Below are positions 1 to 7,023 of a stretch of 64,000 nt of DNA, in pieces. Source of the stretch: Sphingobacterium sp. FBM7-1 (lineage in GTDB: Bacteria; Bacteroidota; Bacteroidia; Sphingobacteriales; Sphingobacteriaceae); assembly GCF_020687765.1 (NCBI RefSeq), contig NZ_JAJEWJ010000010.1, positions 1-64,000 on the forward strand, in the 5' to 3' direction. The position numbers were made by a program, and so were the translations under genes. Under the pieces are notes generated by a model. It worked only from the letters and a program-made list of their open reading frames with translations. It made no database searches and was not told the DNA's origin. How positions within the stretch are numbered: the first letter of the stretch is position 1; each line of letters starts with the position of its first letter.

Positions 1-52
1 ATTCCTTAAGGATCTTACTGATCTGCTCTGGTTTGAATCGTTTTCCTTTCAT
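1..52 (-). CDS. IS3-family transposase OrfA, N-terminal 17 codons (cut by window edge)
   Basis: Reading the minus strand from the ATG at 52 gives MKGKRFKPEQISKILKE. This is the typical opening of the helix-turn-helix OrfA of IS3/IS911-type elements, which usually begin with a basic stretch, then RF-x-x-EQI and ILKE. The rest lies outside the window, so it cannot be told whether the element is intact. About 45 bases upstream of the ATG, near 91-96, the sequence CTGTTA (minus strand) may belong to the element's terminal repeat, since IS3-type ends usually sit this close to orfA. The IS would bound the cassette-like genes on their left side. Confidence 0.7.
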   Translation of the reverse strand, partial: MKGKRFKPEQISKILKE

Positions 53-103
53 AATACACTGTTAAAGTTATTAATCATTTTTCTATTCTCTAACAGTCTT
101 TTT

Positions 104-568
104 TTAGGGGAAGCTTACAGAAGTTAAAGTCCCATTTTCATAACGTTTGTGTTTGGTTGAATAAAAAATAGCAGCTTCAGTTTCGGTGTCGTCTATTTGA
201 ATGCCGTGATTTTTTTGAAAATAATCTCTTAAAAAGTCCCACATACCGTCCCAAGCAACATTTTGTTGGACACCCATTGTTGTCATTATAGCGTGTTGTT
301 CTGTGTATTGTCCCGGAAAAAGCTCCATTGCTGCTTCTGTGAATGCTGATGTAATTGGAATGAAGTCTTGTGTTGAGTTCAATGCTCCTAAAAACATTTC
401 CTCAATAGTTTTTCCTTGGCGCATTTTTTCTTTTTGGTTTTTAAGAACAAAAAGACAAGTGTTATTAATCACTTCTGCTTCTAAATCTGCAACAGTAAGG
501 CTTCCTCTTCTTTGTTGAAGGTTTGAAATTGATTGTATTAAATGTTGTTTTGCTTGGTTTTTGTTCAT
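104..568 (-). CDS. Hypothetical protein, partner of macro-domain gene
   Basis: A 154-residue soluble protein that I do not recognise. No signal peptide or membrane segment is visible. The N-terminal third looks helical and polar, and the middle has a run of hydrophobic and aromatic residues (AWDGMWDFL near residue 106). Its ATG lies three bases after the stop of the macro-domain gene, so the two are almost certainly cotranscribed and perhaps translationally coupled. It ends close to the end of an IS3-type element. Both genes sit in the same inter-repeat unit of the cassette-like array. A toxin, antitoxin or effector role is possible from context only; the sequence shows no known catalytic motif. 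Confidence 0.7.
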   Translation of the reverse strand: MNKNQAKQHLIQSISNLQQRRGSLTVADLEAEVINNTCLFVLKNQKEKMRQGKTIEEMFLGALNSTQDFIPITSAFTEAAMELFPGQYTEQHAIMTTMGVQQNVAWDGMWDFLRDYFQKNHGIQIDDTETEAAIFYSTKHKRYENGTLTSVSFP

Positions 569-571
569 AAC

Positions 572-1255
572 TCAAAAAAGATTTAATTGAATGTTTAGCG
601 TGTCTGAACGCATAGCGTAGTTAAAGCATTTTTCAAGTGTTGTTTCTCCAATACCTTTGTGACTTGCTATTTGTCCCATATTTTTAATTTCTGTTGAATT
701 TACTATTTCAAGTAACTGACTAATTTTATTTTCCTTTAGTCCCGTTAATTTTTTCAATGTGTTTGTGTCTGTTGAAAGAAAGGCGGTTTTAAAATTTTCG
801 TAAAGGTCGTCAGGTGCTTTTGGGTCGAACTGATATACTTCAAACGGAATATCAATCCCTTTGAGGTGCTTTTCAATTAGTTCGAGAGATTGTTCCTTAG
901 ATAAACCACCATTATGTGCACCAAGCAAAGGAAAAGCGATTGAACTTATCCCTTTCGCTTTGTATGTTTCAAGAAACTTTTTTAGTCCTTTTTCTAAATA
1001 CTCTGGTTTGGTTTCATATTTCCAATGAAATTTTGTTGGAAAGTTTAAAATCCATTTTTGGTGCGTCTTATATAGATACAATTTTCCAATATCTAATTGC
1101 TTTTTGTCGCACATTTCTTTGTAACGAACGAACATATCAGGATAACGGTATTTACATTCTAAAGCAAGTCCTGCACCCATAATACCGAAACAGTTTACAG
1201 TATTTACTATGGTCTGCATTTCTGTCCTAAATATATTTCCTGTTATTACTTTCAT
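572..1255 (-). CDS. Macro-domain protein (ADP-ribose-binding/hydrolase-like)
   Basis: 227 residues. Residues 1 to about 150 form a macro domain: the start MKVITGNIF, the NTVNCFGIMGAGLAL segment that normally binds ADP-ribose (about 18-32), and the PLLGAHNGGL loop (about 108-117). This is the subtype seen in DarG and related DNA or protein de-ADP-ribosylating enzymes. The C-terminal 70 residues are predicted helical, with a GIGETTLEKCF segment that could be a helix-hairpin-helix. DarG normally follows the toxin DarT; no DarT is present here, and the following gene is an unrelated 154-residue protein. The gene is visibly AT-rich like its neighbours in the array and unlike the chromosome to the right. 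Confidence 0.8.
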   Translation of the reverse strand: MKVITGNIFRTEMQTIVNTVNCFGIMGAGLALECKYRYPDMFVRYKEMCDKKQLDIGKLYLYKTHQKWILNFPTKFHWKYETKPEYLEKGLKKFLETYKAKGISSIAFPLLGAHNGGLSKEQSLELIEKHLKGIDIPFEVYQFDPKAPDDLYENFKTAFLSTDTNTLKKLTGLKENKISQLLEIVNSTEIKNMGQIASHKGIGETTLEKCFNYAMRSDTLNIQLNLF

Positions 1256-1297
1256 TTGTTCAATTTACTCTTGTTTGGTGGGTGTCCCCCTAAAATG

Positions 1298-1432
1298 GCT
1301 GCTAACGTTTCGGGGCTTGGCGAAGTGGCGGATTTCGGAGCACAAAACTGTCAATACACCACAAAAGTTGATGCGGGGTAGGATGTTCAATTAACCACGT
1401 CACCTGCTATTGAGCCAAACGCCTGTTATCGC
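1298..1432 (-). repeat. Cassette-boundary repeat A (attC-like architecture)
   Basis: Lies between the stop of the GNAT-like gene and the start of the macro gene. On the plus strand it begins GCTAACG and ends near GTTATCGC, so the outer ends are imperfect inverted copies. Inside, bases 1314-1346 are identical over 33 bases to 2181-2213 in repeat B. Secondary arms CTTGGCG and GCCAAAC face each other across the unit. The arrangement (short inverted outer arms, inner arms, variable loop, one per gene) is that of integron attC sites, but the outer boxes do not fit the RYYYAAC/GTTRRRY consensus. Confidence 0.65.
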
Positions 1433-1449
1433 TTCGGTGTTCTTTTTTG

Positions 1450-2139
1450 TCATACTGTTGCATTTTTACTTTCCCACCAAACATCTTCAAGTCGCCAGGT
1501 GTGTTTTTTTATCTCGTCAATGAGTTCTTTTAGTTCTTCTGCATAGTCTGCATCACCGAGTTTCATTTCTATTTCGGATTGAATAACCCATAAAGAACGT
1601 CCCAAAAAATTAATTTCTTTTTTAAGTTCAGTTAGTCTTTCTTCTGTTAATTGAGTGTTTTGTCCGTAAATGTAATTTTCTGTTTTATACTTCTCTTTTG
1701 TCAAGATGTAGTCGTGATTGTCGGCTTTAATAAAACCAAGATTTAGTGCAACGTTTTGTGATGCTATAAAATTTATTTCACCTATTTGATTTTTGTCAAT
1801 TGTTATTCGTTGTTCTTCTCTTTCTTGAAATAAATGAAATAAAATCGTTTCTTTCATTGCCTTGGTTAAATGTCCTTTCTGTCTTTGTTTTTTGTCAACG
1901 AACCAATGCAAGTCTCTCCACATATCTAAAACTGTCGCAACATATAAGCCGTCCAAATTTTTAATAAAGTAAAAATTATATGGTCCATCTGGTGATGAAA
2001 TATTGTCCGTTGGCTTAGGTTTTTCAGTCCAAACTTTCGCAAAGTCAACGGTAGCAGAAAGTGGTCTTAATTGAATAAGTCCGCCTGTCTTATTTTTGTT
2101 GAGTTTGTCAATTAATGTTTTTAAATATTTTTCAGTCAT
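1450..2139 (-). CDS. GNAT-like acetyltransferase domain protein
   Basis: 229 residues from the ATG at 2139. The reading frame is open upstream to 2265, but that extension is translated repeat B, so the inner start is preferred. Residues about 55-140 resemble a GNAT fold: a beta-rich start, then QRQKGHLTKAM as a degenerate acetyl-CoA-binding turn, then IASQNVALNLGF, the typical last helix and strand with an N-x-x-A-x-x-LGF pattern. The C-terminal 75 residues are charged and helical, possibly a coiled coil. Substrate unknown. It sits alone between repeats A and B in a cassette-like unit, on the same strand as the neighbouring units. Confidence 0.65.
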   Translation of the reverse strand: MTEKYLKTLIDKLNKNKTGGLIQLRPLSATVDFAKVWTEKPKPTDNISSPDGPYNFYFIKNLDGLYVATVLDMWRDLHWFVDKKQRQKGHLTKAMKETILFHLFQEREEQRITIDKNQIGEINFIASQNVALNLGFIKADNHDYILTKEKYKTENYIYGQNTQLTEERLTELKKEINFLGRSLWVIQSEIEMKLGDADYAEELKELIDEIKKHTWRLEDVWWESKNATV

Positions 2140-2164
2140 TTCGTTCTTGTCGTCTTTTACACTT

Positions 2165-2302
2165 GCAGGTAACGGTTCGCGGCTTGGCGAAGTGGCGGAT
2201 TTCGGAGCACAAAGTTTCAATTTATTACTAAAGTTCAATAGAACTACAAAGCTCAAAGTTTGCACGTCTGCTCGCCTGACGCAAAACCCGTGTTACCAGC
2301 AG
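2165..2302 (-). repeat. Cassette-boundary repeat B (attC-like architecture)
   Basis: Fills the space between the ATPase gene stop (2303) and the GNAT-like gene start (2139). The outer ends are inverted copies, GGTAACGG at 2169-2176 and CCGTGTTACC at 2288-2297. It carries the 33-base core 2181-2213 shared perfectly with repeat A. The internal segment about 2214-2280 is unlike repeat A, as expected for variable loops. Confidence 0.65.
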
Positions 2303-3595
2303 TTATTCTTCTAATCCTTCTGGTACAGCTAAGTTTTCTACGGATTCTTTTCTATCGCAATTCTTTATGAAAAAATAGAATGTAGAGTCAATTATTTTGA
2401 TAGAACTCGTACTATTATCATAATCAAAGATTGGCGGTGAAATGCCTTTTGAAACTTGACTCGCCACGAGATTCTTAAGGAAGTATCCCATATCTGATGG
2501 TCTTACATCGTCTGGTCGGTGGTGAATTGCTTTAATTTTTTCTTGTAGGGGCTTTCTCTTCAAGCCTTTAATAATATCATCAATTGTTTCTTCAAATAGC
2601 ACCTTAATAAAGTAGTATGGAATATACAATGGTACTTCCTGTGAAGAACGTGCTTTTTGTTCTATAAAACTCTCTAAACATCTTGTATGCCTACTTGAAT
2701 AGTCCTCAAGTTTCCTAGTAATAGCTGCATCAACATTATTCTTAGTAATTTCAACAAGGTTAGAACTTGTTTCATTAATACCTGCAGCATAGCATGATTC
2801 CTTACAGATTTCTTGAAAAACACCGACACTATCAAAACAACTATCAATGATATAGTCTACAATATTTTCAAATGTAGCATTCAATAATGGTAGTCCTTCT
2901 ACAACAATTCTTTTTAAGTCTTCTCGTTCCCACGGTTCTACCGGAACTTCAATCACTCGGTCTAATAAGTCGCCATTGAACTGAGCTAATCGATTCTTTT
3001 CACGCCAGATTCCTAAAACTATAAACAAGATATTGTAATCTTCAAAAATCCTTAAATCAATAGCCAATTGTTTTTGTACATCCTCACTTAGGTAATGGAA
3101 ATTCTCCAGAATTATTCTTTTGTTGAAGTTTATGCTTCTTAGTAATTCTGAAAGGTCTTGAGCTAAAGCCAAATTAAAGTCAATTACCCTAAAAGATTTT
3201 CCATTTCCTTTTCCAGTGGTAGCTGTGGCTTCTGTTTCCGCATCAGCACCGCCAAAAAAAGGGATTCTAACTTTTGCTTTAAGTCCAACCTTTGCTTCGC
3301 CTCCTACGTTTGTTGTAACCTCGTGAGATTCCAATATTTCAATATCTAATTGTCTTGCGATTGAATTGTAAATGTCTAATGTGGAAGAAGTAGGAGAACA
3401 ATTGACTTTAACAAATTCTTTTTCGGTCAAATGCTTATTTGTCAATGATGTTTTCCCTTGCTTTGATGCACCATAAATGATAATATGCTTGTTTTTCTGT
3501 AGTCCTTTTGTAAATGTTTCATCAACTAATGGTCTTTCAATATATGTATCGATTAAGTCGTTTGAAACTCCGTAAACTTGGTTTGTTTGTCTCAT
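2303..3595 (-). CDS. P-loop ATPase (AAA/STAND-like) of a cassette
   Basis: 430 residues from the ATG at 3595; an upstream in-frame extension to 3736 is translated repeat and is left out. Residues about 1-40 carry the motif VYGV and a predicted helix, followed by a Walker A, GASKQGKTS (about residues 42-50). A Walker B-like strand IILENFH lies near 165. A Gly/Thr-rich insertion (about 105-135) separates them. The remaining C-terminal part is helical, with no recognisable enzymatic domain; winged-helix content is possible. The closest general class is the AAA_16/NACHT-like or STAND ATPases that often serve in defence or signalling in accessory islands. No effector domain is visible, so function is open. 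It is the first gene of the array when read on the minus strand. Confidence 0.7.
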   Translation of the reverse strand: MRQTNQVYGVSNDLIDTYIERPLVDETFTKGLQKNKHIIIYGASKQGKTSLTNKHLTEKEFVKVNCSPTSSTLDIYNSIARQLDIEILESHEVTTNVGGEAKVGLKAKVRIPFFGGADAETEATATTGKGNGKSFRVIDFNLALAQDLSELLRSINFNKRIILENFHYLSEDVQKQLAIDLRIFEDYNILFIVLGIWREKNRLAQFNGDLLDRVIEVPVEPWEREDLKRIVVEGLPLLNATFENIVDYIIDSCFDSVGVFQEICKESCYAAGINETSSNLVEITKNNVDAAITRKLEDYSSRHTRCLESFIEQKARSSQEVPLYIPYYFIKVLFEETIDDIIKGLKRKPLQEKIKAIHHRPDDVRPSDMGYFLKNLVASQVSKGISPPIFDYDNSTSSIKIIDSTFYFFIKNCDRKESVENLAVPEGLEE

Positions 3596-3617
3596 ATTGA
3601 TGATTGTCTTTATAATT

Positions 3618-3798
3618 GCTGGTAACGGGCCGCGGCTTGCCGAAGTGCGGGCTTGAATTGAGCGAAAGTTCAATTCAGACCGAAACGTAGCCAAAGCTGT
3701 GAGCCTTTTTGTAAATTTAATAAAAAACAAAAGCAAATAGCTTTTGGCGGATAAAAAGGCGAAAGTTCAATTTTGCACTTAACCCGCCATTGCGCCAA
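3618..3798 (-). repeat. Cassette-boundary repeat C, truncated
   Basis: Starts with CTGGTAACGGGCCGCGGCTTGCC, which parallels repeat B, but the core after GGCTTG is diverged. It is longer, with internal direct repeats of the type AAAGTTCAATT. The far end CCGCCATTGCGCCAAG is followed at about 3799 by IS66 transposase sequence instead of the expected GTTACC-type outer box, so the unit was cut by a rearrangement or IS insertion or deletion. Confidence 0.55.
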
Positions 3799-4071
3799 GT
3801 CGGAAACCTACAGATCGATAATAACCTTGCAGAGAATGCCATCCGTCCAATTGCGCTGGGACGAAAAAACTATCTCTTCGCGGGAAGTCATGAGGCAGCA
3901 CAAAGATCGGCAATGATCTATTCGTTATTTGCCATTTGCAAAAAGCATGATGTGAACCCGTACCAATGGCTGAAATACACCTTGGAGAATATCATGTCAA
4001 TCAACCACAAAAACTTAAAAGATCTCTACCCGCAGAACTTTAAGAATAATCTTCAGGAATCAAACATGTAG
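3799..4071 (+). pseudogene. tnpC: IS66-family transposase (TnpC), C-terminal remnant
   Basis: The plus strand encodes about 90 residues that match the end of IS66 TnpC: IDNNLAENAIRP, then GRKNYLFAGSHEAAQ and IYSLFAICKKHDVNPYQW. The family is normally about 500 residues, so over 80 percent is missing at the 5' side, and no ATG is present at the fusion point (the frame opens only with TTG in the repeat). The sequence joins directly to truncated cassette repeat C. It is a dead fragment that marks the right edge of the array. Confidence 0.85.
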
Positions 4072-4100
4072 TTCGTCGGGCGGATACCTTGTCCCAAGAG

Positions 4101-4115
4101 GTGATCCCGCTGGGA
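4101..4115 (-). repeat. 15-base copy of the tRNA-Lys 3' end (possible att site)
   Basis: GTGATCCCGCTGGGA at 4101-4115 is identical to 4237-4251, which is the last 14 bases of the tRNA-Lys gene plus one flanking base. The bases between (4116-4200) hold further short T-arm-like pieces, such as GTTCGAATCC near 4183. Integrases commonly recombine at tRNA 3' ends and leave such partial copies. The short distance suggests a decayed or deleted element. Confidence 0.5.
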
Positions 4116-4202
4116 GTGGTTCAGTCCCACATGGCCCAAACTCATGCCTGAACCTTCTAGAATCGAACCCATCCCAACCCTTCGTTCGAATCCGGCGGGC
4201 AC

Positions 4203-4230
4203 AAAAAAAGCCCAATCTTTCGATTGAGCT
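4203..4230 (-). terminator. Rho-independent terminator of tRNA-Lys
   Basis: On the minus strand AGCTCAATC, loop GAAA, GATTGGGCT, then a run of seven T. It starts eight bases after the tRNA 3' end. The nine-pair stem has one G-T pair. Confidence 0.85.
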
Positions 4231-4237
4231 TTGTTTG

Positions 4238-4310
4238 TGATCCCGCTGGGATTCGAACCCAGGACCCATACATTAAAAGTGTATTGCTCTACCAGCTGAG
4301 CTACGGAATC
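4238..4310 (-). tRNA. tRNA-Lys (anticodon TTT)
   Basis: 73 bases on the minus strand. The acceptor stem is GATTCCG with CGGGATC (one G-T pair), discriminator A and no encoded CCA. The D arm is GCTCAGCTGGTAGAGC. The anticodon stem ATACA/TGTAT encloses CTTTTAA, so the anticodon is TTT for lysine. The T arm is CTGGGTTCGAATCCCAG. A well-formed promoter lies upstream at 4335-4366 and a terminator downstream at 4203-4230, so the gene is a single transcription unit. Its 3' end is partly duplicated at 4101-4115, which points to past use as an integration site. Confidence 0.97.
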
Positions 4311-4334
4311 TTACTTCGTTTGTTTGAAGTGTTG

Positions 4335-4366
4335 CAAAGGTAGAAAAAATGTTCACTTCTGCCAAA
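4335..4366 (-). promoter_or_regulatory. Bacteroidota-type promoter of tRNA-Lys
   Basis: On the minus strand TTTG (4366-4363), a 20-base spacer, then TACCTTTG (4342-4335). This matches the -33 TTTG and -7 TAnnTTTG consensus. The expected start is about 20 bases before the mature tRNA end. Confidence 0.75.
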
Positions 4367-4529
4367 TAGATCGCTGGTTATTTTTCACCTAAGTCTTTAA
4401 CCAATTGTTTTTCATCGAAATATAATTGCATTTTTATGGTGATGAAACCATCAAATTTATGCATCCCCCTATGAGTTTGAGTAAATCTTGTTGGTTTCTT
4501 GCTATTAATTGTGCCTTCATGCAGGCTTT

Positions 4530-5402
4530 TTAGTCTCCGTGCGGGTTAAAACTTGCTTTTATCATGCGGTCCGCTTGATTTAAATCCTGTCGTAAGGTGA
4601 TTGCTGTATAGCCTTTTTTTGATAAGAGGTCACAAGTCTCTGCGCCTAAGTACTGGTTAATTTCAAAATAAAGGTTTCCGCTAGGCGATAAATGCTGTTT
4701 TCCCATTTCTGCGATCACATCATAAAATAGGAGAGGAGCCTGATCTTCTACAAAAAGTGCGCTGTGTGGTTCGTAAAGCAATACGTTTTGGTGCATGTCT
4801 TTTTGTTCAGCTGGTGTAATATAGGGAGGATTGCTCACGATAATATCGTATTGTTGGTTCGGTTGCATAAAGCTATCCCACTCTAAGATATCGGCTGCTA
4901 TAAAGTTTACGGAAAGATGCAGTTTTGCCGCGTTTGAACGAGCGATCGTTAGGGCTTCGTTTTGCACATCGATGGCATCCACGGTGGCATGTGGCAAATG
5001 TTTCTGGAGCGCCAGCGCGATGCAGCCCGATCCCGTTCCGATATCGAGGATGGATAAGGTTTCGCGATTTTGATGTTCTTGAATGATCCATGCGACCAAT
5101 TCTTCTGTTTCTGGGCGGGGGATCAAGGTGTGCTCATTGACCGATAGCTGCAGCCCGTAAAAATCGGCTGTCTGGAGAATATGCTGTATGGGACGCCCGG
5201 TTTTTAGCTCATCCAATACTTGGATAAATTCCTGGACGCGTGTTTCGGTAATTTCTTGGGTGCTATTTAAGGTATAATGTACGCTGTTTTGGTTCGTCAC
5301 AAATGCATAGGTCATTAAAAATAGCTGTTTGATTTCCGCTGGGGGATATAGTGTGGATAAAGCTTCCTGATAATGGTTTGCTAGATCTTTGTAATTTTTC
5401 AT
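4530..5402 (-). CDS. prmC: Release factor glutamine N5-methyltransferase PrmC/HemK
   Basis: Methylates the glutamine of the GGQ motif in peptide release factors, using S-adenosylmethionine. The protein has 290 residues, the usual length. An N-terminal helical domain (about 1-85) is followed by the IPRPETE signature (94-100), the SAM-binding motif DIGTGSG (120-126) and the catalytic NPPY (191-194). It is transcribed divergently from ribD. A -7 box ends only four bases before the ATG, so the mRNA may be leaderless. The stop codon is followed by tRNA-Lys 220 bases on, with no other convincing gene between. Identification is secure. Confidence 0.96.
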   Translation of the reverse strand: MKNYKDLANHYQEALSTLYPPAEIKQLFLMTYAFVTNQNSVHYTLNSTQEITETRVQEFIQVLDELKTGRPIQHILQTADFYGLQLSVNEHTLIPRPETEELVAWIIQEHQNRETLSILDIGTGSGCIALALQKHLPHATVDAIDVQNEALTIARSNAAKLHLSVNFIAADILEWDSFMQPNQQYDIIVSNPPYITPAEQKDMHQNVLLYEPHSALFVEDQAPLLFYDVIAEMGKQHLSPSGNLYFEINQYLGAETCDLLSKKGYTAITLRQDLNQADRMIKASFNPHGD

Positions 5403-5406
5403 GTGA

Positions 5407-5414
5407 CAAAAATA
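5407..5414 (-). promoter_or_regulatory. -7 box of prmC, adjacent to start codon
   Basis: TATTTTTG on the minus strand fits TAnnTTTG and is separated from the prmC ATG by four bases. A second fitting box, TAAGTTTG, lies at 5426-5419. Use of the nearer box would start transcription at or within a few bases of the ATG. Confidence 0.4.
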
Positions 5415-5465
5415 CGGACAAACTTACAAAAGCAGATTGCTCTTTCTATATTCTTTGGTAAGTAC

Positions 5466-5473
5466 TAAGTTTG
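5466..5473 (+). promoter_or_regulatory. -7 box of ribD, adjacent to start codon
   Basis: TAAGTTTG fits TAnnTTTG and is four bases from the ribD ATG at 5478. No convincing -33 TTTG is present at the right distance. The predicted transcript would be leaderless or nearly so. Confidence 0.4.
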
Positions 5474-5477
5474 TAAC

Positions 5478-6539
5478 ATGGTACCAGACGAGAGATACAT
5501 GCAACGTTGCCTAGATTTAGCCATACTGGGAGCGGGAACGGTGAGCCCTAATCCTATGGTGGGGGCGGTCATTTTGCACGAGGGTTTTATCATTGGAGAA
5601 GGTTATACGTCTCCCTATGGTGGGTCACATGCGGAAGTAAATGCGGTGCAGGATGCCTATAGCCGGTGGGGAGAGGCGGAAGCTAAGCAACGTTTTCGTA
5701 CGGCTACCATGTATGTGAGTCTTGAACCTTGTGCACACTATGGAAAAACGCCGCCTTGCGCTGATATGCTGGCCGAATTGCAGTTTGAATGTGTAGTGAT
5801 TGGCTGCCTCGACCCTTTTGCAAAAGTTAACGGACAGGGCTTAGAAAGGCTTAAGCAAGCGGGGATCACGACTAGGGTAGGTGTGTTGGAGGAGCAGTGT
5901 AGGGCGATCAACAAACGATTCTTTACGCGTACCCTGCAGCAGCGACCGTACGTGATTTTAAAATGGGCGCAAACCGCGGATGGATTTTTCTCTCCGGAGG
6001 AAGCTGCACAACGGTGGATCAGTAATAGAGCTAGCAAGCAGCTCGTCCATAAATGGCGATCGGAGGAGGATGCAATTTTAGTGGGTACGGCGACGGCGAT
6101 GATCGACGATCCTGCCTTGACGACCCGTTTATGGACGGGTAAAAACCCCAAACGCATTTTAATCGATAAAGATCTTCGGGTGCCTGCGGATGCGAAAATT
6201 TTTAATGAGGAGGCCGAAACGATTGTGTTTAATGCGCACGACACCGATTGGCAGAAAAATCGGAAGTTGATCGCCTTAGAGAATTTTGATCTTTATCTTC
6301 CGCAACAACTGATGTATCAACTTTACCTGATGGATGTATCGTCTGTCCTGATTGAGGGGGGAGCAAAAACCTTACAATCTTTTATCGACGCAGGTATGTG
6401 GGATGAGGCACGGGTGTTTGTTTCTCCAAATCGGCAGGGACAGGGTAAACCTGCACCGAATTTGACAGCGGCAGTAGATGCGATCCAAAAAGTTGGTGAC
6501 GATTTTTTACAGACGTATTTTCGTAAGTCTGAAGCTTAA
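5478..6539 (+). CDS. ribD: Bifunctional riboflavin biosynthesis deaminase/reductase RibD
   Basis: Carries out the second and third steps of riboflavin synthesis: deamination of the GTP-derived pyrimidine, then NADPH-dependent reduction of its ribose. In 353 residues, the N-terminal deaminase domain shows the zinc site HAE (51-53) and EPCAHYGKTPPC (83-94). The reductase domain starts near residue 147 (PYVILKWAQTADG) and includes the substrate and NADPH region VGTATAMIDDP. Length is normal. It is divergent from prmC and convergent with the next gene, whose stop overlaps its own by four bases. The other rib genes are not in the window. Confidence 0.96.
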   Translation: MVPDERYMQRCLDLAILGAGTVSPNPMVGAVILHEGFIIGEGYTSPYGGSHAEVNAVQDAYSRWGEAEAKQRFRTATMYVSLEPCAHYGKTPPCADMLAELQFECVVIGCLDPFAKVNGQGLERLKQAGITTRVGVLEEQCRAINKRFFTRTLQQRPYVILKWAQTADGFFSPEEAAQRWISNRASKQLVHKWRSEEDAILVGTATAMIDDPALTTRLWTGKNPKRILIDKDLRVPADAKIFNEEAETIVFNAHDTDWQKNRKLIALENFDLYLPQQLMYQLYLMDVSSVLIEGGAKTLQSFIDAGMWDEARVFVSPNRQGQGKPAPNLTAAVDAIQKVGDDFLQTYFRKSEA

Positions 6540-6916
6540 TGTATTTTCGGCGTGTCTAGCAGGTCGGTGACATATCCGAGTACTTCTTGTTCGGTATGGC
6601 CGTCTTCTAGCATCGAGAAGGTGAGGTAAGCGGCATATATCTCTGCGCTAAACACAACGTGTTTATCGGAGACGATTTTATCAATGACCTCTTCGTGAAC
6701 TTCGATGCCGATATGATGTAATTCATTGTGTAGATTGGTAGAGATGCTGCAGTGTTCTTCCCCCGAAGCGAAAGCGGCAATGATATGTAATATCAATTTA
6801 TCCAAAATTTCGGGACTGATTGTTTTTGCTTTTTCACCATAATCGTTGATATCTATTCTTCCCTTCGCACTGTTGACAATTTTATCCCAAATCAGGTATT
6901 CCGTTTTAGTGTGCAT
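6536..6916 (-). CDS. Hypothetical protein, small, acidic, helical
   Basis: 126 residues, with no signal peptide or membrane segment. The sequence is acidic and His-rich (HLHNELHHIG-like stretch near residue 62-70) and predicted mostly helical. I do not recognise the family. Its 3' end overlaps the 3' end of ribD by four bases on the opposite strand, so the two are convergent without room for a terminator. The downstream ankyrin gene is on the same strand but about 100 bases upstream of its start, so it may share a transcript with it. Confidence 0.6.
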   Translation of the reverse strand: MHTKTEYLIWDKIVNSAKGRIDINDYGEKAKTISPEILDKLILHIIAAFASGEEHCSISTNLHNELHHIGIEVHEEVIDKIVSDKHVVFSAEIYAAYLTFSMLEDGHTEQEVLGYVTDLLDTPKIH

Positions 6917-7023
6917 AGCCGTTGGAGTTTATAATTTATCTTAAAGATAATAAAAAGAAAAGTACTCCGAAAAAATATGCTTCTATTTTTTTAGATTTCG
7001 ATTGGGCTATCCTTCAGGAGGAA

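Noticed and set aside
572..1255. DarTG toxin-antitoxin system
   Set aside because: The macro domain fits DarG, but no DarT-like gene is adjacent; the neighbour is a different protein.
3596..3736. N-terminal extension of the ATPase from 3736
   Set aside because: The extra residues are translated repeat C and show no conservation-like pattern; the same applies to the GNAT-like gene extension 2140-2265.
1256..3798. CRISPR array
   Set aside because: The repeats are spaced 0.9-1.4 kb apart with genes between them; no short regular spacers.
4060..4269. Minus-strand open frame of 69 residues across the tRNA-Lys
   Set aside because: It overlaps the tRNA and its terminator and has no protein-like composition.
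4443..4529. Two overlapping tiny frames (28-29 codons, minus strand) just after prmC
   Set aside because: They start close to the prmC stop, but neither has a recognisable motif and they lie in different frames; could be a decayed gene but support is too weak to list.
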